64,000 nt of DNA from Lachnospiraceae bacterium MC2017 (GCA_000701625.1 JNJK01000008.1:124001-188000); one strand, 5' to 3'. Positions 32,766 to 43,695 are shown, counted from the stretch's first letter. The notes: generated by a model from the sequence alone, not told the origin. Translations and numbers: made by a program.

Positions 32766-34757
32766 TTATCTTTTTGAGTTGCGATACTGAACCGGTGTCA
32801 TCTCATATCTTTTCTTAAACTGACGATTGAAATGTTCAACGCTTGGATATCCTACATTTTCCGCAACCTTCTCAACTTTCATATTTCCGTTTCTGAGAAG
32901 GGTGCAGGCTTTTTTAAGTCGTATCTTCTGCACATTTTCACTGAAGGTTGCACCGCTCTTTTCCTTAATATATTTAGAAAGATACGGCTTTGACAGGAAA
33001 AATTCTCTCGAAAGATCGTCAAGCGTCACCGACAAATAGTTTTCCTGAATATAGTTTACGATTTCCGTAATACGCTGATCCTTATCATTTCTATTATCAC
33101 GGATAGCTTCGAGTTGGTTTACTGCTACTATAAGAGCATTGATGGATGATGTGATGATATCCTCATCAATTCCAACGCCCCAGTAGTGCTTTCCGTTAGC
33201 TGTGATGCCAACATATGTGCAAGCCTTACTGGATGAGCCATGGCTCAGTGCATGCTCTTCGTAAGTAGTAAGCTCATAACTGATATCAAAGTAGGACTTT
33301 ATCGCATTGCTTACTGCATCCAGACGACCATTTCCGTTTGCCGCCACGATAACATCTTTTCCATTTCTGGATATCGTAGCTTTAACAAGGATACCATCGA
33401 TCTGCTCAAAGTGGCATTCTTTAATAGTAAACACACCATCATTATGAACATATTTATCTTCAAAAATATGATATACACGCTCCGGCGAAAGCTCTGAATG
33501 CTCTCTGTCAGAAATTCCCTTAACTGTGTATCCCACATCTTCCTGCATTGTCTTCGGAATCTGCAGGCCGTAGTTCTGCTTAAGGATAAAGCTTACGCCA
33601 CCCTTTCCTGACTGTGAATTGATACGGATGACATCTCCGTCATACTCACGACCAAGATCCTTTGGATCAACCGGCAGATACGGCACGCTCCAGGGGCGAT
33701 CCATATGTGACTTCCTCCATGCAAATCCCTTGGCGATAGCATCCTGATGAGAACCCGAAAAAGCTGTAAACACAAGCTGTCCGGCATACGGCTGTCTTGC
33801 AGGTATCTCCATTCTGGTAAGTTTCTCATATATAGCTCCGATCTCATTGATGTGTGAGAAATCAAGCTTTGAATCAACCCCGTGAGTAAACATATTCATG
33901 GCAAGTGTTACGATATCAACATTACCTGTTCTCTCACCATTTCCGAAAAGTGTTCCCTCTATTCTGTCAGCACCTGCAAGCATTCCAAGCTCTGCATCAG
34001 ATATACCGCATCCTCTGTCGTTATGAGGATGAAGCGAAAGTGTCACTGCATTTCTGTATTTCAGACTGTTGCTTATATATTCTACCTGTGTGGCAAATAC
34101 ATGCGGCATGGCATTTTCAACGGTTGTCGGTATATTGATGATAACCTTATTTTCTTCTTTCGGCTGCCATACGTCGAGAACCGCGTTACATACATCTACT
34201 GCATACTCAACCTCTGTTCCCGGAAAACTCTCCGGAGAATACTCAAAGGAAAAATTACCCTTTGTCTCATCAGCAAGTTTCTTTAAGAGTTTTGCTCCAT
34301 CAATAGCGATCTGCTTGATATCCTCTTTATTCTTCTTGAACACCTGCTCTCTCTGAGCGACCGAAGTTGAGTTATAAAGATGAATGATAGCTCTGGGAGC
34401 ACCTTCTACCGCTTCAAAGGTCTTACGGATGATATGATCTCTCGCCTGAGTCAGAACCTGAAGTGTTACATCATCCGGAACCATCTTTTTCTCAATAAGA
34501 GTTCTTGCGAACTTATACTCAGTTTCCGATGCAGCAGGGAAACCAATTTCTATCTCCTTAAATCCGATGTCAACAAGCATACGGAAGAAATCAAGTTTCT
34601 CTTCAAGACTCATCGGTTCGATAAGTGCCTGATTTCCGTCTCTAAGATCTACGCTGCACCAGATAGGAGCCTTCTCTATATGATCCTTCTTTACCCAATT
34701 GTAAGTAGGATTTTTCGGCATAAAATATTGAATGGCATACTTGTTTTCATCGTACAT
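32766..34757 (-). CDS. leuA: 2-isopropylmalate synthase fused to an AraC-type DNA-binding domain
   Basis: LeuA condenses acetyl-CoA with 2-oxoisovalerate, the first step of leucine synthesis, and is inhibited by leucine. Residues 1-350 are the HMGL-like TIM barrel (V-D-L-R-D-G-N-Q-A, L-H-P-H-N-D-R-G-C-G metal site) of the long LeuA type. Residues about 370-550 cover the linker and the LeuA_dimer allosteric domain (V-A-A-N-G-N-G-R-L-D-A). The reading frame then continues without a break into about 100 residues (562-663) of an AraC/XylS double helix-turn-helix: L-S-R-E-F-F-L-S-K-P-Y-L-S-K-Y-I and V-A-E-N-V-G-Y-P-S-V-E-H-F-N-R-Q-F-K-K, ending P-V-Q-Y-R. This suggests an enzyme that also senses leucine and binds DNA. 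It stands alone; leuB, leuC and leuD are not in the window. Confidence 0.92.
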   Translation of the reverse strand: MYDENKYAIQYFMPKNPTYNWVKKDHIEKAPIWCSVDLRDGNQALIEPMSLEEKLDFFRMLVDIGFKEIEIGFPAASETEYKFARTLIEKKMVPDDVTLQVLTQARDHIIRKTFEAVEGAPRAIIHLYNSTSVAQREQVFKKNKEDIKQIAIDGAKLLKKLADETKGNFSFEYSPESFPGTEVEYAVDVCNAVLDVWQPKEENKVIINIPTTVENAMPHVFATQVEYISNSLKYRNAVTLSLHPHNDRGCGISDAELGMLAGADRIEGTLFGNGERTGNVDIVTLAMNMFTHGVDSKLDFSHINEIGAIYEKLTRMEIPARQPYAGQLVFTAFSGSHQDAIAKGFAWRKSHMDRPWSVPYLPVDPKDLGREYDGDVIRINSQSGKGGVSFILKQNYGLQIPKTMQEDVGYTVKGISDREHSELSPERVYHIFEDKYVHNDGVFTIKECHFEQIDGILVKATISRNGKDVIVAANGNGRLDAVSNAIKSYFDISYELTTYEEHALSHGSSSKACTYVGITANGKHYWGVGIDEDIITSSINALIVAVNQLEAIRDNRNDKDQRITEIVNYIQENYLSVTLDDLSREFFLSKPYLSKYIKEKSGATFSENVQKIRLKKACTLLRNGNMKVEKVAENVGYPSVEHFNRQFKKRYEMTPVQYRNSKR

Positions 34758-34816
34758 AACTGCTTCGACCTCCTTAGAAGCAAAACCGTCAACTTTTTTG
34801 ATGTATGTTATGTTAT

Positions 34817-34836
34817 CACTTTAACCGCATAAAGTG
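34817..34836. promoter_or_regulatory. Palindrome upstream of leuA, candidate operator
   Basis: CACTTTA and TAAAGTG, perfect 7-base arms, flank ACCGCA 60 bases before the leuA ATG. On the minus strand TTTATG and TAACAT, 17 bases apart, overlap it as a weak promoter. It is a candidate site for the AraC domain of the LeuA fusion or for another regulator. No T-box features were seen in this 303-base gap, which is otherwise A/T-rich with no other gene. Confidence 0.4.
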
Positions 34837-34994
34837 TAGGGACAATTTTAATATGTTGTATTGATCTTTCTTAATGCAAATATGTCTGCAATGTTTTTTA
34901 TCGACAGTATCTAAGCCATTTTTTACCCATGATTCATTTTTTTGAACATGAAAATTTAAATCAATAATTAATTACAAAAATAAGTGAACAAAGA

Positions 34995-35009
34995 CTCTTC
35001 CTATAAGTC
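34995..35009 (-). repeat. Post-terminator motif after proB
   Basis: The minus strand reads GACTTATAGGAAGAG immediately after the proB terminator U-tract. The same AACTTATAGGAA-like sequence follows the U-tracts of the codY, rpoZ, motE-like and 49081 terminators. Confidence 0.5.
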
Positions 35010-35044
35010 AAAAAAGCTTTCCTTTTCAAAACGAAAAGGAAAGC
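35010..35044 (-). terminator. proB intrinsic terminator
   Basis: GCTTTCCTTTTC and GAAAAGGAAAGC form a perfect 12-base stem with loop GTTTT, followed by TTTTTTG on the minus strand. Confidence 0.9.
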
Positions 35045-35060
35045 CCATAAAACTATTTCT

Positions 35061-35858
35061 TTATCTATTCCCCTTAAAAAGAGTTCCGACCTTTTTCCCC
35101 TCTACTATATCATAGAGTGCTTCAGGCCTTTCTCCATTAGTCACGATAACACTTATACCCTGGCCTGTCGCAAGATCTGCTGCCTGGATCTTTGTCCTCA
35201 TGCCGCCGGTGCCTCTCCTTGAACCTGCGCCACCTGCAAGTTCATACAGACTGTCATCAATCTTTTCTATCCTGTCGATCAGCTTAGCATCCTTGTAAAG
35301 ACGCGGATCCTTATCAAAGAATCCATCAATATCAGAAAAAATAACAAGTATGTCCGCCTGACAGAGAACAGAAACCACTGCCGACAACATATCGTTATCA
35401 CCAAATAATCTGTCTGCCGACTCAATCTCCGTATAACTAACCGAGTCGTTTTCATTAACTATCGGGATGATCCCCTGCTCTAAAAGAGCATTAAATGTAT
35501 TTGTAAGATTTTCCTTCTTTTCTTCCTGTCTGATATCCTCAGCATTCAGAAGAATCTGTGCGACTGTCTTATCATAATAACCAAAGAACTTATCATAGAG
35601 AAACATATTCTCGCACTGTCCGACCGCTGCCGCCGCCTGTTTCATCCTCATGGTAGTAGGCCGCTCCGGAAGTCTCATTTTATTTGTACCAACTGCGATC
35701 GCTCCTGAGGATACCAGAACAACTTCATTTCCCATATTCTGTATATCCGAAAGAACCAGTGCCAGCTTTTCCATTCTGCGTAGATTGCTGTGTCCAAGCT
35801 CATTTGTAAGCGTGGACGTACCAACCTTTACCACAATACGTCTTCTCTTAAGTCCCAT
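35061..35858 (-). CDS. proB: Glutamate 5-kinase (short form without PUA domain)
   Basis: ProB phosphorylates glutamate in the first step of proline synthesis. The amino-acid kinase fold is complete: V-V-K-V-G-T-S-T-L-T, V-S-S-G-A-I-A-V-G, N-E-N-D-S-V and the G-G-M-R-T-K-I-Q-A-A motif. At 265 residues it lacks the C-terminal PUA domain of longer ProB proteins, as in several Firmicutes. proA is not adjacent. The ribosome-binding site AGGAGG is 12 bases from the ATG, a long spacer. A TATAAT with a TGG extension lies near 35950. Confidence 0.93.
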   Translation of the reverse strand: MGLKRRRIVVKVGTSTLTNELGHSNLRRMEKLALVLSDIQNMGNEVVLVSSGAIAVGTNKMRLPERPTTMRMKQAAAAVGQCENMFLYDKFFGYYDKTVAQILLNAEDIRQEEKKENLTNTFNALLEQGIIPIVNENDSVSYTEIESADRLFGDNDMLSAVVSVLCQADILVIFSDIDGFFDKDPRLYKDAKLIDRIEKIDDSLYELAGGAGSRRGTGGMRTKIQAADLATGQGISVIVTNGERPEALYDIVEGKKVGTLFKGNR

Positions 35859-35949
35859 CGTCCAATCATGCCTCCTATATAAACATCCGTCAGAATATGA
35901 CTAATTGTTTTCGGATTTTCGCTTTTCACGCGCATAAACAGACTGATTA

Positions 35950-35955
35950 TACCAT
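35950..35955 (-). promoter_or_regulatory. proB extended -10 element
   Basis: TATGG-TATAAT on the minus strand, with only a weak TTCTGC at the -35 position 17 bases upstream. An extended -10 could compensate. The position is approximate to a few bases. Confidence 0.4.
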
Positions 35956-35992
35956 AGAGCGCAGCACCGCAGAATGATATTATTTACTGATC

Positions 35993-36763
35993 TTACTGAA
36001 GTTTTTTCATCTTTCGTGCTTCAAAGAAATCTCTTATCTGCGCCAAAAGTTCATCTCTGGTCATGGATTTAAGTAAATACCCGTCAGGTTTTAGCCCTAC
36101 AACCTTCAGCACACTCTCTCTGTCCCCTTTTCCGGTCAGGAACATGACCGGTATCGAACTGGTCGATGCATCATCGCGTATCATCTTAAGAACCTGTGGT
36201 CCGCTGGTTACAGGCATTTCATAATCTAAAAGGATCAGATCCGGTGTATTATTTGCCAAATACGTGATAGCGCGCATTCCCGAGTTTGCCATAGTTACCT
36301 TATATGGGCCTGTCAGCCACTCCTTCATAAGCTTAAGGAACATAACATCATCATCTACGATCATGATAGACTTTTTCTCTGATTCCTCAGAGTTTACTTC
36401 TATCACCGCATTTAGTTTTTCTATAAGATCTCTCACATTAAGCGGTCGCAAAAACCTGCTGGTAACGATCTGAGGTGTAGCTTTCCTGTCAAAGTCAAAA
36501 AATTCATCATTGCTTCCTATGATAAACAGGAGCTTACCCTTTTCAAGTACCACTTCTTTCAGATAATCCAATGTATCCTGAATTTCTTCAATATAATCTC
36601 CCAGATAGAAAACGATCATATCGACAAGTTCGATCTTTCCCGAAAGATCCTCAACATCCGGCAGTGCAGGTACCACTTCATATCCAGCCTCCTCCAGATT
36701 GGAGGTAATAGCTCCCACCATGAAGGTAGAACCCTTGCTGATAAGGATTATCTTCTTCTCCAT
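35993..36763 (-). CDS. Two-receiver response regulator (pseudo-receiver plus receiver)
   Basis: The 256 residues contain two receiver-like domains and no output domain. The N-terminal domain (1-120) begins I-I-L-I-S-K-G-S-T-F but lacks the acidic pocket and phospho-acceptor Asp (V-D-M-I-V-F-Y-L-G-D), so it is a pseudo-receiver. The C-terminal domain (about 130-250) has I-M-I-V-D-D-D-V, acceptor Asp in L-I-L-L-D-Y-E-M-P and the T/K switch residues (F-L-T-G-K-G). It probably acts by protein contacts. The ATG at 36763 with AAGGAG is preferred over the one at 36781. The hybrid kinase gene lies 155 bases downstream of its start region on the same strand. Confidence 0.82.
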   Translation of the reverse strand: MEKKIILISKGSTFMVGAITSNLEEAGYEVVPALPDVEDLSGKIELVDMIVFYLGDYIEEIQDTLDYLKEVVLEKGKLLFIIGSNDEFFDFDRKATPQIVTSRFLRPLNVRDLIEKLNAVIEVNSEESEKKSIMIVDDDVMFLKLMKEWLTGPYKVTMANSGMRAITYLANNTPDLILLDYEMPVTSGPQVLKMIRDDASTSSIPVMFLTGKGDRESVLKVVGLKPDGYLLKSMTRDELLAQIRDFFEARKMKKLQ

Positions 36764-36781
36764 TGCCTGCTCCTTCCCCAT

Positions 36782-36936
36782 TATCCATTCAAAAGGTAAC
36801 TGCTCAGTCCCCTTTGGGTCTGACAGCTACGGTAACCCGTAATTAAAGATTTGCTTCGCAAATGACTGGTTACCATCATATTATTCACACTTTCGTACGC
36901 CCTCAGCAGCCATGTGCTTCGGCCTGTTCCAGCTAA
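36782..36936. other. Gap with hairpins between regulator and hybrid kinase
   Basis: The stretch contains ATTTGCTTCGCAAAT, a perfect hairpin, enclosed by GGTAACC ... GGTTACC arms (36830-36875 region). The start GGTAACTGCTCAG faintly recalls the ends of family 1 repeats. No open frame or clear terminator was seen. Confidence 0.4.
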
Positions 36937-39900
36937 TCACTTTAATAGTTCTTCTACTGCATCCCAGTCAAATTCAGACACCTTTTTCCTGAGTGCAATG
37001 ATCTTTTGCTGTTCTTTATCAGGTATACGATATTTCATAATCGACTGTATCAAAAAATCAATACTGTCATAATCCAACGCTTCCATACATTCCTTTATGG
37101 ATCCGTATGCTTCGTCCAGCGCCGACTGCGGAATTTCCGCCTTTGACGGATCGTTCATCTCTGCTTTCCATTCTGCTGTATCATCATGAATGAACGGAGC
37201 CAGAATATCCAGATACTTTTCGTATTCATTTAAAAGCACCGGTGTCTTTTCTCCAATCTCTGCGTCATCTATAGCCCCGTCAACACTGGCGTTTTCCAGT
37301 TCTTCCGCCATTTTAGACAGTTCCGATGCGCCTATCATCCTTGCAGTACTTTTTAACGAATGAACCTTTATATTATAATTATGAAAATCTTCCCTCTCAT
37401 AAAATAATCGGATATTTTTTATATTTTCTGATATGTTATCTGCAAAAAGTTGTAACGCTTTCATAAAATCTTCTGCAGACCCTGTATTACGTATACCTGT
37501 TCTATGATCGATCCCATTAAGTTCTGTAATCCACGGCTCCAGTTTCGCTATTTCATCAACGTCCTGCGACTCGTCTGCCTGTATTATTTCAACCTTTTCA
37601 GGCGGAAGCAGACCTATCATCGCCCGTTCTAACCTGGCGCTATCTATAGGCTTCGTCATGTAGTCTACAAAACCTGCACTTATATAGTTTTCTCTTGCAC
37701 CGGAAATAGCATTTGCCGTGAGCGCCACAACCGGTGTTTCCTGATTAGGATGCCCATGATCTTTCCTTATAAGAGCCAATGTTTCCATACCGTCCAGTTC
37801 CGGCATCCTGTGATCCAGAAAGATTATGTCATACCGTTTCTCCCGGATCATCTTTAAGCATTGCCTTCCGCTTGTAGCAGTATCGATCTTAACCCCTGTT
37901 TTCTTAAGAAGTCCACGCACTACCGTAAGGTTCATTTCCGTGTCATCCACTACCAGTATCTCTGCCTTAGGAGCCCTGAAACTCTCCTGATAACGTGGCT
38001 GATCATTTAATGTCCTGTCAAAACTTAGAGAAATGTCACCGACCGCTTCCCAACTATTAACCAACTGGGGAACCGAAAAATGAAAGTTCGATCCCTCTCC
38101 ATAAACACTTTCTAATTCCAACTTACTGTCCATAAGCCCCAGCAATTTCTGAGTAATGCTCATTCCGAGGCCGGTTCCCTCTATCGTTCGGTTCTTTTCT
38201 TCCTCTATTCTCTCAAAAGGAGCAAAAAGTTTCTGAACATCCTCCTCCTTTATACCGGCTCCGGTATCCTTAACAGAGATTTTCAGATCGACGCTTTCCT
38301 CACTCTTTTTTTCATATCTTATACAAAGTGTTACACTTCCTTTCTCCGTATATTTGACCGCATTTGTAAGTATGTTTAATACAACCTGCTTCAGCCGTAT
38401 CTCATCTCCTCGAAGAAGATGCGGCATCTCAGGATCTACATCTACGATAAGTTCAAGCTTCTTAGCATCAACCTTACTCCTGATCATATTTACGAGATCA
38501 TTTACAACCGAACTCAGCTCATAATCAACCGGGATTATCTCCATTTTTCCCGCCTCAATCTTTGAAAAATCAAGTATATCATTTATGAGACCGAGAAGTG
38601 TTTTTCCTGCACTTTGTATATTTTTTGCATATCTGAGTATAGTCTGATCTTCAGACTCACGAAGGATCATTTCATCCATTCCAAGCACTGCATTTATCGG
38701 AGTTCGGATCTCATGAGACATATTGGACAAGAAACTCGTTTTTGCATCATTGGCTGCCTTTGCGATCCTAAGCTCGTTTTCAAGAAGAACCTGTTTTTCC
38801 TTATCCGCTATATAAGTCAATAGTTCTGATGCAGTCTTGTCGATCGCGTGATACAGTGACTCTACTTCATCACCGGTCTTTACTTCCAATGCATGTATCT
38901 TTGCAAGACTCTCACGCCGTTCTTCATCACTGTTATACGCCAGCTGATCCATAGCAGAGGCAACACCAAGAATCGGACGGACGATCTTTCTCTGTGCATA
39001 TGCATCTATGATGACAACCAGTACCATCTCAACCATAAGAAGAGAGAAGATCATCTGCAGATAAAACGAAAACTGATTTTTCAGAGTATTTAATACTCTG
39101 TGCGCTTCTTCTACCTCATCCCCTTCTTCAACATTCATTGATCTTGACTGATCTATAAGTGCCTGTTTTAGTTCATCGATCCTTGTGCGTGCGTCAGGCG
39201 ACAATCCATCCGATAATCTCTGCAAAGCCTCAATCTTTGCCATTATTTCAGCTTCGGTTTCTTTTGATGGTTTGTAAGAACTATCCTCTTCCGAACTGGG
39301 ATTCAGGTATGCACTTCTCCACTCCTCATACGTCAGATTACCAATTCTGCTGCTCCCATCCGTTTTCCAAAAATCCAGCTGCAGAGAGATCGTACCGTTC
39401 ATCGTATTTACAATGAGGATATTAACGAATATCACGGATGCTATCATCATAGTCGTTGCAGTAACCAGAATGATCGTTGTTATCCTGCGGCGAAGCGATC
39501 CATGTGCACTGTCAAATATATTCTTTTCTACGTGCTTTCTGAGATTTTCATCCTTTATATAATGCTGACTGTTTCCAAAAAAGAGCAGGATCCGATCTGG
39601 GGCATATTTATAAAAAAGAAGTATCAGAAAAACTGCAAGAAGAACCCCGGGGATTATACGCCCGAAAGATCTGATCATCCCTGTAAAAACAGCTGCAACG
39701 CCCTTGTCTCCGACATACGATTCCGCAGCATAGACTACAAACATAAACAATTCTTCTACACTGGTGATAAGTATGATATATCCAATAACTCCGTAAACCG
39801 TCCTAAACCACCCTTTTGCAGAAAAAATCGATGCCAGCATACAAATAAGCAGCAAAAAAACGCCTTTTCCGACTCCTGCCCCCGTAGTTATGGCAAGAAT

Positions 39901-40110
39901 GAAATAAGACATTAAAGTGACCGCTGCCCCTTGAAAGCCTCCGCAGATAGATGACACCAGAAGTGTTCCGGTAAACTGCACCCTTAAAAGACCGTCACTC
40001 TGAAACATAAATACCAGATTCAAAACGAGACCGGCTGCACAGATTACACTCATCCAAAAAGCTCTGTCCGTATCATATTTTATCCAATTTAGGATCCTCG
40101 TTCTTTTCAT
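36937..40110 (-). CDS. Membrane hybrid histidine kinase with receiver and HPt domains
   Basis: The 1057 residues contain an N-terminal bundle of membrane helices (about 15-190), another helix pair bracketing an extracellular loop (about 212-370), a HAMP/linker coiled coil, HisKA with F-L-S-N-M-S-H-E-I-R-T-P-I-N (about 460), HATPase with N and G boxes (N-A-V-K-Y-T, G-T-G-L-G-M-S), a receiver with D-I-I-F-L-D-H-R-M-P, and a C-terminal HPt domain with H-S-L-K-S-T-A-R-M-I-G-A. It can run a full internal phosphorelay, probably ending on the neighbouring two-receiver regulator. The signal is unknown. The start has GAGAGG. Confidence 0.9.
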   Translation of the reverse strand: MKRTRILNWIKYDTDRAFWMSVICAAGLVLNLVFMFQSDGLLRVQFTGTLLVSSICGGFQGAAVTLMSYFILAITTGAGVGKGVFLLLICMLASIFSAKGWFRTVYGVIGYIILITSVEELFMFVVYAAESYVGDKGVAAVFTGMIRSFGRIIPGVLLAVFLILLFYKYAPDRILLFFGNSQHYIKDENLRKHVEKNIFDSAHGSLRRRITTIILVTATTMMIASVIFVNILIVNTMNGTISLQLDFWKTDGSSRIGNLTYEEWRSAYLNPSSEEDSSYKPSKETEAEIMAKIEALQRLSDGLSPDARTRIDELKQALIDQSRSMNVEEGDEVEEAHRVLNTLKNQFSFYLQMIFSLLMVEMVLVVIIDAYAQRKIVRPILGVASAMDQLAYNSDEERRESLAKIHALEVKTGDEVESLYHAIDKTASELLTYIADKEKQVLLENELRIAKAANDAKTSFLSNMSHEIRTPINAVLGMDEMILRESEDQTILRYAKNIQSAGKTLLGLINDILDFSKIEAGKMEIIPVDYELSSVVNDLVNMIRSKVDAKKLELIVDVDPEMPHLLRGDEIRLKQVVLNILTNAVKYTEKGSVTLCIRYEKKSEESVDLKISVKDTGAGIKEEDVQKLFAPFERIEEEKNRTIEGTGLGMSITQKLLGLMDSKLELESVYGEGSNFHFSVPQLVNSWEAVGDISLSFDRTLNDQPRYQESFRAPKAEILVVDDTEMNLTVVRGLLKKTGVKIDTATSGRQCLKMIREKRYDIIFLDHRMPELDGMETLALIRKDHGHPNQETPVVALTANAISGARENYISAGFVDYMTKPIDSARLERAMIGLLPPEKVEIIQADESQDVDEIAKLEPWITELNGIDHRTGIRNTGSAEDFMKALQLFADNISENIKNIRLFYEREDFHNYNIKVHSLKSTARMIGASELSKMAEELENASVDGAIDDAEIGEKTPVLLNEYEKYLDILAPFIHDDTAEWKAEMNDPSKAEIPQSALDEAYGSIKECMEALDYDSIDFLIQSIMKYRIPDKEQQKIIALRKKVSEFDWDAVEELLK

Positions 40111-40181
40111 CCTTAAAGCTACCTCTCTTCTATTTTATGAAAAGAATCCGTTTAGGTTTTTTATCGGCATTTCTTTATTCA

Positions 40182-40264
40182 CAAAAAAGAGATGCCGCAA
40201 AACGTTCTCACGTTTTACAGCATCAAAATGATTAACAACACATTGTTCTTAATCGCAAACCCTC
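40182..40264 (-). ncRNA. Candidate short RNA or attenuated leader ahead of the hybrid kinase
   Basis: On the minus strand TATAAT (40271-40276) is followed by about 83 bases holding an AACAA / TTGTT hairpin (near 40233-40253) and then a terminator: GATGC-x-x-x-AAAACG paired with CGTTTT-x-x-x-GCATC (40192-40224) plus TCTTTTTT. No gene lies upstream to be terminated, so this is either a short RNA or a leader attenuator for the kinase gene 70 bases further on. The -35 element is poor. Confidence 0.35.
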
Positions 40265-40427
40265 GCCCTTATTATAGTTAGGCATTTTGCTTTATTTTTT
40301 CCCGAGTTTCATTTTCCTGTTTGTGCATTATATTATTTTATATCCGCAAATTTTCGATTATATGTTGCATCTTGCCCAATTGTATGATAAGGTAAACACA
40401 GTTGAATGAATTGCCACCTGAGACGAG

Positions 40428-40488
40428 AGAACATGGCGACCCCAAGCAGTTTTTCTAAACTGCCCTAAGTGTATTGCTATGTTCTTTT
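40428..40488 (+). terminator. Branched terminator in the glpP leader
   Basis: AGAACAT and ATGTTCT (40428-40434, 40479-40485) form the base of a branched hairpin with an inner GCAGTTT / AAACTGC stem (40446-40463), followed by TTTTATT. It lies 50 bases before glpP. A second pairing TTGCCAC (40411-40417) with GTGGCAA (40503-40509) would enclose it. It is a probable target for antitermination by GlpP itself. Confidence 0.55.
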
Positions 40489-40539
40489 ATTATGCAATAA
40501 CAGTGGCAAAATCAAAAAATTGTACATTAGGAGTCGCGC

Positions 40540-42652
<2,113 letters not shown>

Positions 42653-42691
42653 TTTAATTAGGACAAAATTGAATAATTAGGGAGGGTACTT

Positions 42692-43420
42692 ATGGATATG
42701 AAAATATTTTTAGCTGAGCTTATCGGTACTGCAATGCTTGTAATGCTCGGTGATGGTGTTTGCTGTAATATCTCACTTAATAAGTCCGGAATGAAGGGCG
42801 GAAATACCGTTCATATCGGTATCGGCTGGGGACTCGCAGTTCTGCTTCCTGCTTTCTGCTTTGGTGCAGCATCAGGAGCACACTTCAATCCCTCTGTAAC
42901 AATAGCACTCGCTGTAAACGGAAGTGTTTCATGGAGTCTCGTTCCATGCTACATCATTGCACAGCTTCTCGGAGGTTTCATCGGTGCGGCGATCCTGATC
43001 GTTATGTACAATGATCAGCTTAAAGCTACCCCTGAAGCAGCTGTAAAGCGCGGATGTTTCTGCACAGGACCGTCCTCCAGAAATACAGCACTCAATTTCC
43101 TTTCCGAGTGCATCTGCGGATTCTTCCTGATGTTCACTATCCTCGGTATCGGTCAGGTTGTTGACTGCTCAGACGTAGGCGGAAAGTTCCTGGTATTCGC
43201 TCTCATCATGTCCATCGGTCTTTCATTTGGAGGACTTACAGGATACGCAATGAACGCAGCCAGAGATACAGCACCTCGTCTTGCATACGCTCTCCTTTGC
43301 CCGGGCGAAAGAGATGCCGACTGGGGTTACGCATGGATCCCCGCTCTCGCTCCTATCGTTGGAACAGTCCTCGCAGCACTTCTCTACGGCGGACTCATTT
43401 CAGCAGGTGTATTCCACTGA
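42692..43420 (+). CDS. glpF: Glycerol uptake facilitator (aquaglyceroporin)
   Basis: GlpF is a membrane channel for glycerol. The 242 residues have six helices and two half-helices. The first pore motif reads H-F-N-P-S-V-T instead of NPA, and the second reads M-N-A-A-R-D-T-A-P-R instead of N-P-A-R-D. The Arg and Asp after the second motif, which mark glycerol facilitators, are kept. It follows glpK by 39 bases with GGGAGG. The family 1 repeat begins just after the stop. Confidence 0.93.
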   Translation: MDMKIFLAELIGTAMLVMLGDGVCCNISLNKSGMKGGNTVHIGIGWGLAVLLPAFCFGAASGAHFNPSVTIALAVNGSVSWSLVPCYIIAQLLGGFIGAAILIVMYNDQLKATPEAAVKRGCFCTGPSSRNTALNFLSECICGFFLMFTILGIGQVVDCSDVGGKFLVFALIMSIGLSFGGLTGYAMNAARDTAPRLAYALLCPGERDADWGYAWIPALAPIVGTVLAALLYGGLISAGVFH

Positions 43421-43454
43421 TCAGGCTATTCCATTATGCGGAAGCGGGAAATTC

Positions 43455-43599
43455 GTTACTGTTCACTCGCTTTCAGCTCGCTCACGTAACGGATTTTGCC
43501 AATTAAATCGCCTGCGGCGATGGGCAAAATCCAATGACTATTCATCTTTCTTGTCCGTAAACTCCGCAGTAAATGCTCCGTTTACGTGTGAACAGTTAC
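43455..43599. repeat. Family 1 structured intergenic repeat, copy B
   Basis: This 145-base unit is the reverse complement of copy A with about 90 percent identity by eye. Its ends GTTACTGTTCAC and GTGAACAGTTAC are inverted. The outer palindrome extends further here (CATTATGCGGAA at 43432-43443 and TTCCGCATAATG at 43605-43616). The apical hairpin reads ATCGCC ... GGCGAT where copy A has ATCGAC ... GTCGAT, a compensatory change. Confidence 0.85.
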
Positions 43600-43695
43600 G
43601 GAAATTCCGCATAATGCTTAGCAAATACAAAATGCACAATTATCTTCTATACACAGGGTATTTCTAAATAGTTACAAAAAAATTTACTTTACACA

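Noticed and set aside
34758-35060. T-box or CodY box upstream of leuA
   Set aside because: No T-box AGGGTGGNACCGCG element was found, and the best AATTTTC match has seven mismatches to the CodY consensus.
43281-43667. Open frames across the end of glpF and the following gap
   Set aside because: They overlap glpF in another frame and then read through repeat copy B; no start signals.
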